Below are positions 1-5,692 of a DNA stretch of 6,269 bases, in pieces; positions within the stretch are counted from its first letter, which is position 1, and each line of letters starts with the position of its first letter. This DNA comes from Bryobacterales bacterium (GTDB lineage: Bacteria; Acidobacteriota; Terriglobia; Bryobacterales; Bryobacteraceae). The DNA lies in contig PLRZ01000433.1 in the NCBI GenBank assembly GCA_003164075.1, positions 6,581-12,849 on the forward strand. The letters run 5' to 3'. The notes beneath the pieces were generated by a model. It ran no database searches and was not told where the DNA came from. It saw only the letters and a list, made by a program, of their open reading frames with translations. The position numbers and the translations under genes are program-made.

Positions 1-30
1 GGATATTTCTTCGCGGCTCCTAACGTGTGA

Positions 31-363
31 CTACTTCAAAAGAAGCAAGCTGCGTTTGCTCTCCGCCTCGAATTCCGAGAGGCGGATCGCATTGGACCGG
101 ACAATGTGCTCGATCTGCGAAGTGGAGCAATTGCCAGTCTGCAGCAGGACGACTTTCGGCGGAGAGCCGAAGGTCAGGCTGAGATTGACGAAGTCCTTGT
201 CCTTGGTCAGGAAGATGAACCCGTTCGCAGCGGCGAACTCCCAAATAGCGGCATCGGACGTACTGCCGAGCCCCACTGCCGTGACGTGAGCTGACCCTGG
301 AAACAGGTCGGCGAGTTGAGCGGCGAGTTCAGGTGCGAGGTTCTCGTCAACGAGTAGCTTCAA
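31..363 (-). CDS. DUF5615 family PIN-like toxin (putative ribonuclease)
   Basis: A 110-residue protein that resembles the DUF5615 / Mut7-C-type PIN-like family, predicted small nucleases that usually act as the toxin of type II toxin-antitoxin pairs. The sequence shows the family's N-terminal strand and acidic residue (KLLVDENLAP, Asp6), a central helix region with Asp37, and the TKDKDF motif at residues 53-58. These acidic residues would form the metal site. Length is normal for the family. I chose the TTG start at 363 because KLLVDEN is the usual N-terminus and because an AAAGGA ribosome-binding site lies about 9 bases upstream. An open frame continues to 516, but it only runs antisense through the antitoxin's frame. 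The gene overlaps the 3' end of the DUF433 gene by 17 bases, which implies translational coupling. Family assignment is by eye; RNase activity is inferred from the family. Confidence 0.85.
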   Translation of the reverse strand: MKLLVDENLAPELAAQLADLFPGSAHVTAVGLGSTSDAAIWEFAAANGFIFLTKDKDFVNLSLTFGSPPKVVLLQTGNCSTSQIEHIVRSNAIRLSEFEAESKRSLLLLK

Positions 364-580
364 GAACTGAGATCCTTTCCGGAATACTGGCGAAGAATTC
401 GTAGACGGCTTGGAAGTCTTCCTTCTCCAGATACGGAAAGTCTCGCAGAATATCGTCTTCCGACATTCCGGCGGCCAGATAGGACGCCAAGTCGTAGACC
501 GTGAAGCGTAGGCCACGAATGCACGGTTTCCCGCCCATTTTGCCCGGCTCTACGGTGATTCGCGGGTTCAGGTTGGCCAT
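347..580 (-). CDS. DUF433 domain antitoxin-like protein
   Basis: A 77-residue protein with the DUF433 pattern throughout. NPRITVEPGKMGGKPCIRGLR (residues 5-25) corresponds to the family's 'GG-P-I-RGTR' signature. VYDLASYLAAGMSEDDIL (28-45) and DFPYLEKEDFQAVYEFFA (47-64) match the helix-turn-helix-like part with the 'D-PYL-ED' motif. In the family these proteins are the DNA-binding antitoxins paired with DUF5615 toxins, and that partner lies directly downstream with a 17-base overlap. The ATG at 580 is chosen because the family begins about five residues before the Pro-Arg-Ile strand. No clear Shine-Dalgarno sequence precedes it. A TATGAT box (593-598, read on the minus strand) lies so close to the ATG that a nearly leaderless transcript is possible. 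The reading frame stays open to 853, but that extension has no family similarity and overlaps the divergent gene. Autoregulation of the pair is expected from the family but not shown here. Confidence 0.85.
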   Translation of the reverse strand: MANLNPRITVEPGKMGGKPCIRGLRFTVYDLASYLAAGMSEDDILRDFPYLEKEDFQAVYEFFASIPERISVLEATR

Positions 581-685
581 CTGTATGTTTTCATCATACC
601 TGTTCCCACCGCTCGCCGAAGCGAAGCCCCTTTTGTCACTCAATATTTTCTTGACCCGCTCCGGTATGCATGGGAGCATCCGATC
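581..685. promoter_or_regulatory. Divergent intergenic region between the TA pair and the secreted-protein remnant
   Basis: This 105-base gap must hold promoters for both flanking genes if both are expressed. It is richer in A+T at 631-651 and 585-598 than the genes around it. On the minus strand, TATGAT (593-598) could be a -10 box for the toxin-antitoxin pair, but no good -35 box lies 17 bases away. On the plus strand, GGGAG (672-676) is a well-placed ribosome-binding site, 9 bases before the ATG at 686. TATGCA (665-670) is a weak -10 candidate, too close to the start codon to be convincing. No clear operator palindrome was seen. Confidence 0.3.
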
Positions 686-1027
686 ATGAAACGCCTTGCT
701 TGGATTCTGCCCTTGGCCCTGATGTCGCTGGCCGGACTCGCCTTGGCCGCCAGTCTGACCATCGACCGCTGGCGCCGCCTTCCCGATGTGATCGATTCCA
801 AGGGCGCCGTAACGCTTCCCAACGGATGGCGCATCGCCCCCGCCGGCAAGCACATCAAGTTGCCCGGCGATCTGCTTATGAAGATGCAGGTCACATCGGA
901 TTTCTCGGATTACGACCGCGCCGATCCCGATGAACTGAATCGCATTCTGTGGGCGGCGTTGAGGCCGGGGGAAACCATGCCGGCGCCGGTGCGCTCACTC
1001 GTCGTAAGGGCTCAAGTACAACACTGA
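686..1027 (+). pseudogene. Internally deleted remnant of a secreted YncE-propeller/alkaline-phosphatase-like protein
   Basis: An intact 113-codon frame starts with ATG, has GGGAG 9 bases upstream, and opens with a Sec-type signal (MKR, hydrophobic core to about residue 20, then LALAAS). Residues 24-71 (SIDRWRR-like start, LPNGWRIAPAGKHIKLPGDL, MKMQVTSD) match my recollection of the mature N-terminus of secreted YncE-type beta-propeller proteins. In those proteins this segment leads straight into the first propeller blade, but here the blade is missing. Residues 72-106 (DYDRADPDELNRILW, then MPAPVRSLVV) instead resemble the extreme C-terminus of bifunctional YncE/alkaline-phosphatase proteins. 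The simplest reading is an in-frame deletion of several hundred codons, leaving head and tail. A 7-bp direct repeat, TCGGATT (896-902 and 905-911), sits at the join. The product could still be exported but should have no catalytic or propeller domain. The alternative is a genuine small exported protein. The last 16 bases overlap the convergent retropepsin gene. Confidence 0.55.
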
Positions 1028-1401
1028 ATCGTGATCCACGATCCCAAGTCGTACCGGTTCAACCAGCCATGGCGCCCCAAAACATTTCTGGTGAAAACCG
1101 GGTTCTCGTAAAAATACACGAGCGCATGCACTTCGATGCCAAGTACAGTCAGGCTTAACTCATGCCCGTAGGCGCGGAACCCGCCGGCCACGGTTGAAAA
1201 CGTCAAAGGCGTCCCGCGTTCCACATCGATCAGAAGCATCTCCGCAAATCCCCGTTCGAATGTGCAATGCTCCGCGCCTGTGTCAACTTTCGCGAACAAC
1301 TTGACCGTTACCGCACCCGCACTGAGCGACACCGGGACGGTAACGCCGCGGTCGGTCGGTTTATAGGCGTGACGAACGCGGAAGGACAGCGGGTATGGCA
1401 T
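1012..1401 (-). CDS. Retropepsin-like aspartyl protease
   Basis: A 129-residue protein with the single-domain layout of bacterial retroviral-type aspartyl proteases, which work as homodimers with one catalytic Asp per chain. The catalytic triad motif is VDTGA at residues 39-43 (Asp40), preceded by the beta-strand run VTVPVSLSAGAVTVKLFAK. A Gly-rich flap-like segment, TFSTVAGGFRAYG, follows. The hydrophobic-hydrophobic-Gly motif appears near the C-terminus as NVLGRHGWLNRY. There is no signal peptide or membrane segment, so it is probably cytoplasmic. The frame also permits GTG at 1404. I prefer ATG at 1401 by codon type; the upstream stop and both starts run together (TAA-GTG-ATG). It is the last gene of a three-gene operon behind a DUF5678-like protein. 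Its stop codon lies inside the end of the opposite-strand remnant gene. Substrate unknown; it could also be a non-proteolytic retropepsin fold. Confidence 0.75.
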   Translation of the reverse strand: MPYPLSFRVRHAYKPTDRGVTVPVSLSAGAVTVKLFAKVDTGAEHCTFERGFAEMLLIDVERGTPLTFSTVAGGFRAYGHELSLTVLGIEVHALVYFYENPVFTRNVLGRHGWLNRYDLGSWITIQCCT

Positions 1402-1404
1402 CAC

Positions 1405-1779
1405 TTACCATCCGCCGAACGGCAGTTCGGACGGCTCGGTCACATGCACCAGAAACGGGGAAAAGACACCCAGCGCCCTTGCCTTCTCCAGGGCTTCGCG
1501 TGCGCCGGCAGCCTCGGCCACCAGGCGGCCGCCATCCAGGGCGACCCACCGCCCGGCGTATTCACGGCAATGGGATTGTACCCATGCCTGCTCTTGTCTG
1601 CCTGCCGCAAGGTCGCAATCGGCGGGCACTGTCGCTTTGGAAACCCGCCGCTTGGAAGGCGTTTTGTGCATCGACACAATTCTCCCCGTGTTTGACAGCC
1701 CCTTCAGTTTTCGCTTGCGAAGCCGCCTTGTGGCTTTGCGCGCACCCGGGAGCCAGGCGGAGTTGGTTCGGTGTTCCAT
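1405..1779 (-). CDS. Small DUF5678-like protein
   Basis: A 124-residue protein (from the ATG at 1779) whose C-terminal half matches what I remember of DUF5678: QAWVQSHCREYAGRWVALDG, then GRLVAEA, AREALEKARALG and a final strand FLVHVTEP. The function of that family is not established. The N-terminal 36 residues are strongly basic (RKATRRLRKRKLKG) and not part of the domain. Two starts are possible. ATG 1779 overlaps the upstream stop (TAATG) with GGAGG three bases before it, which favours coupled translation. ATG 1671 gives an 88-residue protein nearer the domain's size, with GGGGAG about 10 bases upstream. I keep the longer form because of the coupling and its fairly GC-rich third positions. 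The stop codon at 1405 directly abuts the retropepsin start codons, so the two products are probably made together and may interact. That interaction is inferred from layout only. Confidence 0.65.
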   Translation of the reverse strand: MEHRTNSAWLPGARKATRRLRKRKLKGLSNTGRIVSMHKTPSKRRVSKATVPADCDLAAGRQEQAWVQSHCREYAGRWVALDGGRLVAEAAGAREALEKARALGVFSPFLVHVTEPSELPFGGW

Positions 1780-2462
1780 TAGCCTCCGGCCTTTGAGTCG
1801 TGCACCACCGTGATGTCAAGGCTCCTCAACAAATGCGCCAGCCTCTCTCGGCCGGCGTGAACCAGTTCATCGGGGCGCGAATGCTGGCCATCAAATACCA
1901 GCGTAGCGGCGAGCAGTACACCGCCGTCAACTTCCGCCGATCGGTTGAGCACAAAGTTAGAGTCCAAGAAGCCTTGGCTGGCGTCTGCCGGCAGGTAGTA
2001 CACGACCGCCGTTTCGGTGCCTCGAGGTAGATTCTCAGGCGGACGGCAGAACCGTTCCAGCGCCGCACTATAGGATCCGCTCGCGAGTTCGCAATCCATC
2101 TCGAAAAGCAGCGAATGGGACTTTGCGGTCACCTCCGGCGATATGAATGCAATAGCTTTCCACATGCCCCGCATGGCCTCGGTCAAAGTGTCCCCAGTCT
2201 CGTCGATGGCGAAGAAACCAATCTCAACCCGGTCGGCTCGAATTACGATATTGGCGTCGAGCCTCTCCACTTGGCAACTGAGGCCCCTATCCTCAAGAGG
2301 GCCATCGTCCAGGCTGATATCGGAGAGGCCCACATCCAGATGGTCGAACTCGGAAAGCAACGCCGAGAGTACCCTGCCAGGCGTATCGATGAGCGCGCCA
2401 AAAGACGGCGATAGCGCCGCCTCGTAGGTCAGCTCGGATCGTTGAACATACAGTTGGAGCAT
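1779..2462 (-). CDS. Conserved-looking hypothetical protein, first gene of the retropepsin operon
   Basis: A 227-residue soluble protein that I do not recognise. It has no signal peptide, membrane span or catalytic motif I can name. Alternating strands and helices are suggested by ANIVIRADRVEIGFFAIDE, a central helix TLTEAMRGMWKAIAFI, TAVVYYLPADASQG, and VDGGVLLAATLVFDGQ followed by a helix DELVHAGRERLAHLLRSLDI near the end. The general layout vaguely recalls TIGR04255-type proteins, often found in small accessory cassettes, but I see no signature that proves it. Composition is acidic and ordinary for a cytosolic protein. ATG 2462 is preferred over TTG 2471; neither has a good ribosome-binding site. 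The stop codon shares a base with the next gene's ATG, so it heads a tightly packed three-gene unit with the DUF5678-like and retropepsin genes. It could be a partner or substrate of the protease. Confidence 0.7.
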   Translation of the reverse strand: MLQLYVQRSELTYEAALSPSFGALIDTPGRVLSALLSEFDHLDVGLSDISLDDGPLEDRGLSCQVERLDANIVIRADRVEIGFFAIDETGDTLTEAMRGMWKAIAFISPEVTAKSHSLLFEMDCELASGSYSAALERFCRPPENLPRGTETAVVYYLPADASQGFLDSNFVLNRSAEVDGGVLLAATLVFDGQHSRPDELVHAGRERLAHLLRSLDITVVHDSKAGG

Positions 2463-2548
2463 TTTGGACAAGTCTCAAGGAGCGTACCTTTCAGGATACC
2501 GCTCTCGGCTCTTGCCTGAACCCCATCCCCGCTTCGCAGCATCTATAG

Positions 2549-2554
2549 TATACT
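2549..2554 (+). promoter_or_regulatory. Candidate -10 box for the ctaB operon
   Basis: TATACT matches the sigma-70 -10 consensus at five of six positions. It lies about 56 bases before the ctaB start in the A+T-rich part of the divergent region, so transcription would begin near 2561. No good -35 hexamer is seen 16-18 bases upstream (the region reads TCCCCG). The box is also part of an 8-bp palindrome AGTATACT (2547-2554), so it reads equally on the minus strand and might serve the divergent gene at 2462. Confidence 0.3.
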
Positions 2555-2562
2555 GGCACGAG

Positions 2563-2578
2563 CATTCTATATAGAATG
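2563..2578. promoter_or_regulatory. Perfect 16-bp palindrome, probable repressor operator
   Basis: CATTCTATATAGAATG is exactly self-complementary. It lies in the 147-base divergent region between the retropepsin operon and ctaB, starting about 9 bases after the -10-like TATACT, where a bound dimer would block RNA polymerase. Its half-site TCTATA (2566-2571) occurs again 24 bases upstream at 2542-2547 within ATCTATAGTATACT. Its centre lies 20 bp from the centre of the palindrome AGTATACT, about two helical turns. Size and symmetry suit a dimeric winged-helix or helix-turn-helix repressor. No regulator gene is present in the window, so the binding protein is unknown. Confidence 0.45.
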
Positions 2579-2609
2579 TCTGCCTGCCCGAGGGAATAGC
2601 TTTCGCCTG

Positions 2610-3488
2610 ATGCGCGATTACATCGAACTGACCAAACCGAGAATCACCTGGCTCATCCTCATGAGCACCGGAATCGGGTACTTTTTTGGACTCCCGGCCG
2701 CCGCCAACTGGCTCGATTTCCTGCAGGGAATCCACCTCCTCTCCCTGCTGCACACCATCGCCGGAACATGCCTGATCGCCTCCGGCACCGCCGCCCTCAA
2801 TCAGTGGTACGAGCGCGAGGCCGATCGCCACATGCGGCGTACCGCGGGCCGTCCGCTGCCCTCCGGCCGGATCTCCGCCAACGGCGCGCTGGTATTCGGC
2901 GTCGCGCTTTCGGTGCTTGGATTCGTGGAGTTGTGGCTGGGCGTCAATTTCCTGGCCGCGGCCATCGGACTCTTCACTCTGGCCAGCTATCTGTTCCTGT
3001 ACACGCCCATGAAGCAGCGCACCTGGTGGTCCACCACCGTGGGCGCCATCCCCGGAGCTATGCCGCCGATGATTGGCTACGCGGCTGCCGCCGGCGCCAT
3101 CACGCCGCAATCCTGGGTGCTCTTCGCCATCCTGTTTGTCTGGCAATTCCCGCACTTCTACTCCATCGCCTGGATGTATAAAGAAGACTACGCCCGCGCC
3201 GGCATCCTGATGCTGCCGGTCGTCGAGCCCGATTGCCGCTCCACCGCGCGCCAGATCGTGATCTACGGAATCGTCCTCATTCCCGTGAGCCTGATTCCCG
3301 CCATGCTGGGAATGTCGGGGCGCATCTATGTGGTGGGAGCGCTGCTGCTGGGTCTCTGGTTTCTGTATTCGGGAGTACGGGTGGCGGTGGAACGCAGTCT
3401 GTCCCGCGCGCGTGGCGTGTTGATAACCTCGGTCTTGTATTTGCCGCTCATTTACGGCCTCATGCTGTTGGACAGGCCCGGTCTGTGA
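2610..3488 (+). CDS. ctaB: Protoheme IX farnesyltransferase (heme O synthase)
   Basis: A 292-residue polytopic membrane enzyme of the UbiA prenyltransferase superfamily. It adds the farnesyl chain of farnesyl diphosphate to heme B to make heme O, the precursor of heme A or the cofactor itself of heme-copper oxidases. The N-terminal YIELTKPRIT (residues 4-13) is typical. The first Asp-rich catalytic motif is N64-QWY-E68-REA-D72-RH-M75-R-R77-T78-AG-R81-P82. YTPMKQRTWWSTTVGAIPGA (131-150) followed by MPPMIGY, and WQFPHFY with EDYARAGILMLPV (178-204), are the later conserved blocks. About eight to nine hydrophobic segments alternate with these loops. Length is normal. ATG 2610 is the only reasonable start; the nearest Shine-Dalgarno-like run (AGGGA, 2591-2595) is too far for certainty. 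The last four bases overlap the ABC ATPase start. Also named cyoE in quinol-oxidase operons. Confidence 0.96.
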   Translation: MRDYIELTKPRITWLILMSTGIGYFFGLPAAANWLDFLQGIHLLSLLHTIAGTCLIASGTAALNQWYEREADRHMRRTAGRPLPSGRISANGALVFGVALSVLGFVELWLGVNFLAAAIGLFTLASYLFLYTPMKQRTWWSTTVGAIPGAMPPMIGYAAAAGAITPQSWVLFAILFVWQFPHFYSIAWMYKEDYARAGILMLPVVEPDCRSTARQIVIYGIVLIPVSLIPAMLGMSGRIYVVGALLLGLWFLYSGVRVAVERSLSRARGVLITSVLYLPLIYGLMLLDRPGL

Positions 3489-4393
3489 TCCAAGTTCAGA
3501 ACCTAACCCATCGATACGGTGACCGCGTCGCGCTTTCGAACGTCAGCTTCGAAGTGAACAAAGGCGAAATCTTCGGCCTGCTAGGCCCCAACGGCGGCGG
3601 TAAATCGACCCTCTTTCGCATTCTCTCTACCATGATGGTGCCCACCGAGGGCCGCGCGACGATTGCGGGCTACGACGTGGTGCGCGACCCCGCCGCGGTG
3701 CGCCGCCATATCGGCGTGGTCTTCCAGACGCAGAGCCTGGATAAAGCTCTCACCGTGGAAGAAAACCTGCGCGCGCAGGGCCATCTGCACGGCCTCAGCG
3801 GGGCAGTCCTGCGCGAGCGCATGGCCAACGCCATGGAGCGCCTGAACATCGCCGACCGCCGCAAAGATCTGGTCGACACGCTTTCCGGCGGGCTCCGCCG
3901 GCGCGTCGAAATCGCCAAAGCGCTGCTGCATCGACCGCAGGTGCTGCTCATGGACGAAGCCTCCACCGGCCTCGACCCGGCGGCCCGCCGCGATCTCTCG
4001 CGCCACGTGGAAAGCCTGCGCGCGGGCGAGGGCGTCACCATTCTGCTGACCACCCATATCCTGGAAGAAGCCGACCGCTGCGACCGCCTGGTATTGCTGC
4101 ATCAGGGCAATATCGTGGCGCAGGGTTCGCCGGCCGAATTGCGATCGGGCATCGGCGGTGACGTGGTGGTGCTGGCCACTGCCGACCCGCAATCGCTGGC
4201 CGCCGGCATCGCCGAGCGCTTCCAACTGAAGACTTCCGCGCGTGAGGGCGAAGTGCGCGTCGAAATCGAGAACGGCCACCGCTTCATCGCCGAAGTGGTG
4301 GAGGCATTCCCCGGCGCGGTGAATTCCGTCGGTCTGCACAAGCCGACGCTCGAAGACGTATTCGTGCAGCAAACGGGGGCCTCCATTGAGTAA
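3485..4393 (+). CDS. ABC-2 type transporter ATP-binding protein
   Basis: A 302-residue nucleotide-binding subunit of the DrrA/NodI/NatA type. Visible motifs are the Walker A GPNGGGKST (34-42), Q-loop Gln81 (VVFQTQSLD), ABC signature LSGGL (133-137), Walker B VLLMDE (153-158) with catalytic Glu158, D-loop TGLD and switch His191 (TTHILEEADRC). The C-terminal extension after about residue 215 ends in KPTLEDVFVQQTG, the usual DrrA/NodI tail (DUF4162-like). Two small departures are the Gly in Walker A where Ala is usual, and DEAST where DEPT is usual; neither removes a catalytic residue. The GTG start at 3485 overlaps the ctaB stop (GTGA). The frame stays open upstream to 3233 inside ctaB, but that part is out-of-frame ctaB sequence. 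It must pair with the permease immediately downstream. Position between ctaB and sco suggests a role in oxidase or heme/copper handling, by analogy with NosFY and CcmAB; the substrate is not determined. Confidence 0.93.
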   Translation: MIQVQNLTHRYGDRVALSNVSFEVNKGEIFGLLGPNGGGKSTLFRILSTMMVPTEGRATIAGYDVVRDPAAVRRHIGVVFQTQSLDKALTVEENLRAQGHLHGLSGAVLRERMANAMERLNIADRRKDLVDTLSGGLRRRVEIAKALLHRPQVLLMDEASTGLDPAARRDLSRHVESLRAGEGVTILLTTHILEEADRCDRLVLLHQGNIVAQGSPAELRSGIGGDVVVLATADPQSLAAGIAERFQLKTSAREGEVRVEIENGHRFIAEVVEAFPGAVNSVGLHKPTLEDVFVQQTGASIE

Positions 4394-5126
4394 GTTCTTC
4401 CTGCCCGCCGCGACCCTCTGGCAGCGCGAACTGGTGCGTTTCTGGCGGCAGAAAAGCCGCGTCCTGGGAGTGGTGGCGTCGCCCCTGGTCTTCTGGCTGT
4501 TGATGGGCTACGGCTCCAACGACCTGGCTCGCTTCTACGCCGGAGCTCTGGTGCTCACGGTGATGTTTTCCGCCATCTTTTCCACCATTTCGATCATCGA
4601 AGATCGCAGAGAGGGCTTTCTGCTTTCGATGCTGGTGTCGCCCGCGCCGCGCACCAGCATGGTGCTCGGCAAAATTCTAGGCGCGGCCACACTGGCATGG
4701 ATTCAAGGGCTCATCTTTCTGGCGTTCGCCCCGCTGGCGGGCGTCCGCGTCGGCCTGCTGCAGGTAATCGGCGCGGCGGGCGCGATTTTCCTGGTCTCCT
4801 TTACGCTCACCGGTCTGGGGTTTGTGATCGCCTGGAGGATGGATTCCACTTCGGGCTTCCATGCCATCATGAACCTGCTGCTGGTGCCCATGTGGATGGT
4901 GTCGGGCTCGCTGTTCCCCATGTCCACCGCGCGCGGAGTGATTCGAGCCATCATGTGGGTCAATCCGCTGACTTACTCCATATCTCTATTGAACGGCCTG
5001 TTGGGTCTGCCGAATGCCACCCCGGGTCCCCTGGTGAGCGCTGCCGTCACCCTGGCATTCGGACTGGTGCTGCTCGTGGTGTCGGGCCTGATCGCATCGC
5101 AAAAGAGCACCAAGAGCGCCGCATGA
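4386..5126 (+). CDS. ABC-2 type transporter permease
   Basis: A 246-residue integral membrane protein with about six hydrophobic segments (roughly residues 26-42, 50-70, 97-119, 124-150, 158-178 and 215-237), the layout of ABC-2 permeases such as DrrB, NodJ and NatB. The cytoplasmic coupling region EDRREGFLLSMLVSPAPRT (72-90) followed by the GK motif, and the later MNLLLVPMWMVSGSLFP (162-178), are family hallmarks. A short amphipathic N-terminus (ATLWQRELVRFWRQKSR) precedes the first span, as usual. The start is the TTG at 4386, overlapping the ATPase stop by 8 bases, with a G-rich run (GGGGG) 6-7 bases upstream. No better in-frame start lies nearby. The stop overlaps the sco ATG (ATGA). The one half-size permease probably forms a homodimer with two ATPase chains. 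Transported substrate unknown; export is the usual direction in this family. Confidence 0.92.
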   Translation: MSKFFLPAATLWQRELVRFWRQKSRVLGVVASPLVFWLLMGYGSNDLARFYAGALVLTVMFSAIFSTISIIEDRREGFLLSMLVSPAPRTSMVLGKILGAATLAWIQGLIFLAFAPLAGVRVGLLQVIGAAGAIFLVSFTLTGLGFVIAWRMDSTSGFHAIMNLLLVPMWMVSGSLFPMSTARGVIRAIMWVNPLTYSISLLNGLLGLPNATPGPLVSAAVTLAFGLVLLVVSGLIASQKSTKSAA

Positions 5127-5683
5127 TCCGCGCGCTTCCGCCGCTGGTGCTGGCGCTGCTGATGGCGGCCTGCGTCAAGCCCAAGGAACTGCCCGTGATG
5201 GGCGATGTGCCGGAATTCCAGCTCACCGCCCAGATCGGCCAACCCTTCGACAGCAAGGTTCTCGACGGCCACGTCTGGGTGGCCGATTTCATCTACACCA
5301 CCTGCACCGGTCCGTGCCCCATGATGACCGCGCACATGCGCCAGTTGCAGAACTCCACCGCGGAAACGCCTGACGTGCTGCTGGTATCGATGACCGTGGA
5401 CCCGGCGCACGATACACCGCCGGTCCTCACCGAATACGCCCGCCACTTCAAGCAGGACCCGTCGCGCTGGTTCTTCCTGACTGGCGACATGGACAAGCTC
5501 AACGATCTCGGCGTGCACGCCTTCAAACTGAATAGCGTCGACGGCAGCCTGACGCACAGTACGCGTTTCGTGCTGGTGGACCGGCAGCGGCGCATTCGCG
5601 GCTTCTACATTTCCGGTGAGGACGCCTTCATGCCGCAATTGCTGCACGACGTGAGGCAATTGGAAGGCGAGCCGCGTTCATAG
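5123..5683 (+). CDS. sco: SCO1/SenC-type copper chaperone, thioredoxin-fold lipoprotein
   Basis: A 186-residue SCO family protein. It binds copper and/or acts as a thiol-disulfide reductase during assembly of the Cu(A) site of cytochrome c oxidase, on the outer face of the inner membrane. The CxxxC copper site is CTGPC at residues 61-65, inside DFIYTTCTGPCPMM. The conserved VDPAHDTP (92-99) and the third ligand His145 (LTHSTRFVLVD) are present. The N-terminus is a short lipoprotein signal (MIRALPPLVLALLMAAC) with the lipid-modified Cys at 17, which would anchor it in the membrane; Met at -3 of the lipobox is slightly unusual. Length fits the family. ATG 5123 overlaps the permease stop by 4 bases, so it is the coupled last gene of the operon. 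With ctaB at the other end, it ties the operon to heme-copper oxidase maturation. A copper role is expected from the family rather than tested. Confidence 0.93.
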   Translation: MIRALPPLVLALLMAACVKPKELPVMGDVPEFQLTAQIGQPFDSKVLDGHVWVADFIYTTCTGPCPMMTAHMRQLQNSTAETPDVLLVSMTVDPAHDTPPVLTEYARHFKQDPSRWFFLTGDMDKLNDLGVHAFKLNSVDGSLTHSTRFVLVDRQRRIRGFYISGEDAFMPQLLHDVRQLEGEPRS

Positions 5684-5692
5684 ACGCGAAAC

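Noticed and set aside
364..516. Upstream extension of the DUF5615 frame
   Set aside because: It runs through the DUF433 gene in another frame; family similarity and the ribosome-binding site both place the start at 363.
581..853. Upstream extension of the DUF433 frame
   Set aside because: The added residues are Gly/Gln-rich shadow sequence that would overlap the secreted-protein gene; the conserved domain starts near the ATG at 580.
1267..1796. Plus-strand open frames of 133 and 142 codons
   Set aside because: They are antisense to the retropepsin and DUF5678-like genes, have Arg/Pro/Gly-rich shadow composition and no motif.
2475..3155. Long minus-strand open frame (226 codons) opposite ctaB
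   Set aside because: The predicted protein is low-complexity, rich in Gly, Glu and Arg with no domain, as expected from antisense reading of GC-rich coding DNA. The opposite strand carries an unambiguous heme O synthase.
3233..3484. Possible 84-residue N-terminal extension of the ABC ATPase
   Set aside because: This stretch is ctaB coding sequence read in another frame. The ATPase domain begins exactly at the GTG that overlaps the ctaB stop.
3581..4372. 263-codon minus-strand open frame opposite the ABC ATPase
   Set aside because: It is the mirror of a clear ATPase with all motifs. Its product is His/Ala/Gly-rich and has no recognisable fold.
4973..5659. 228-codon minus-strand open frame opposite sco and the permease end
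   Set aside because: It covers two genes with intact family motifs on the other strand, and its own translation shows no domain.
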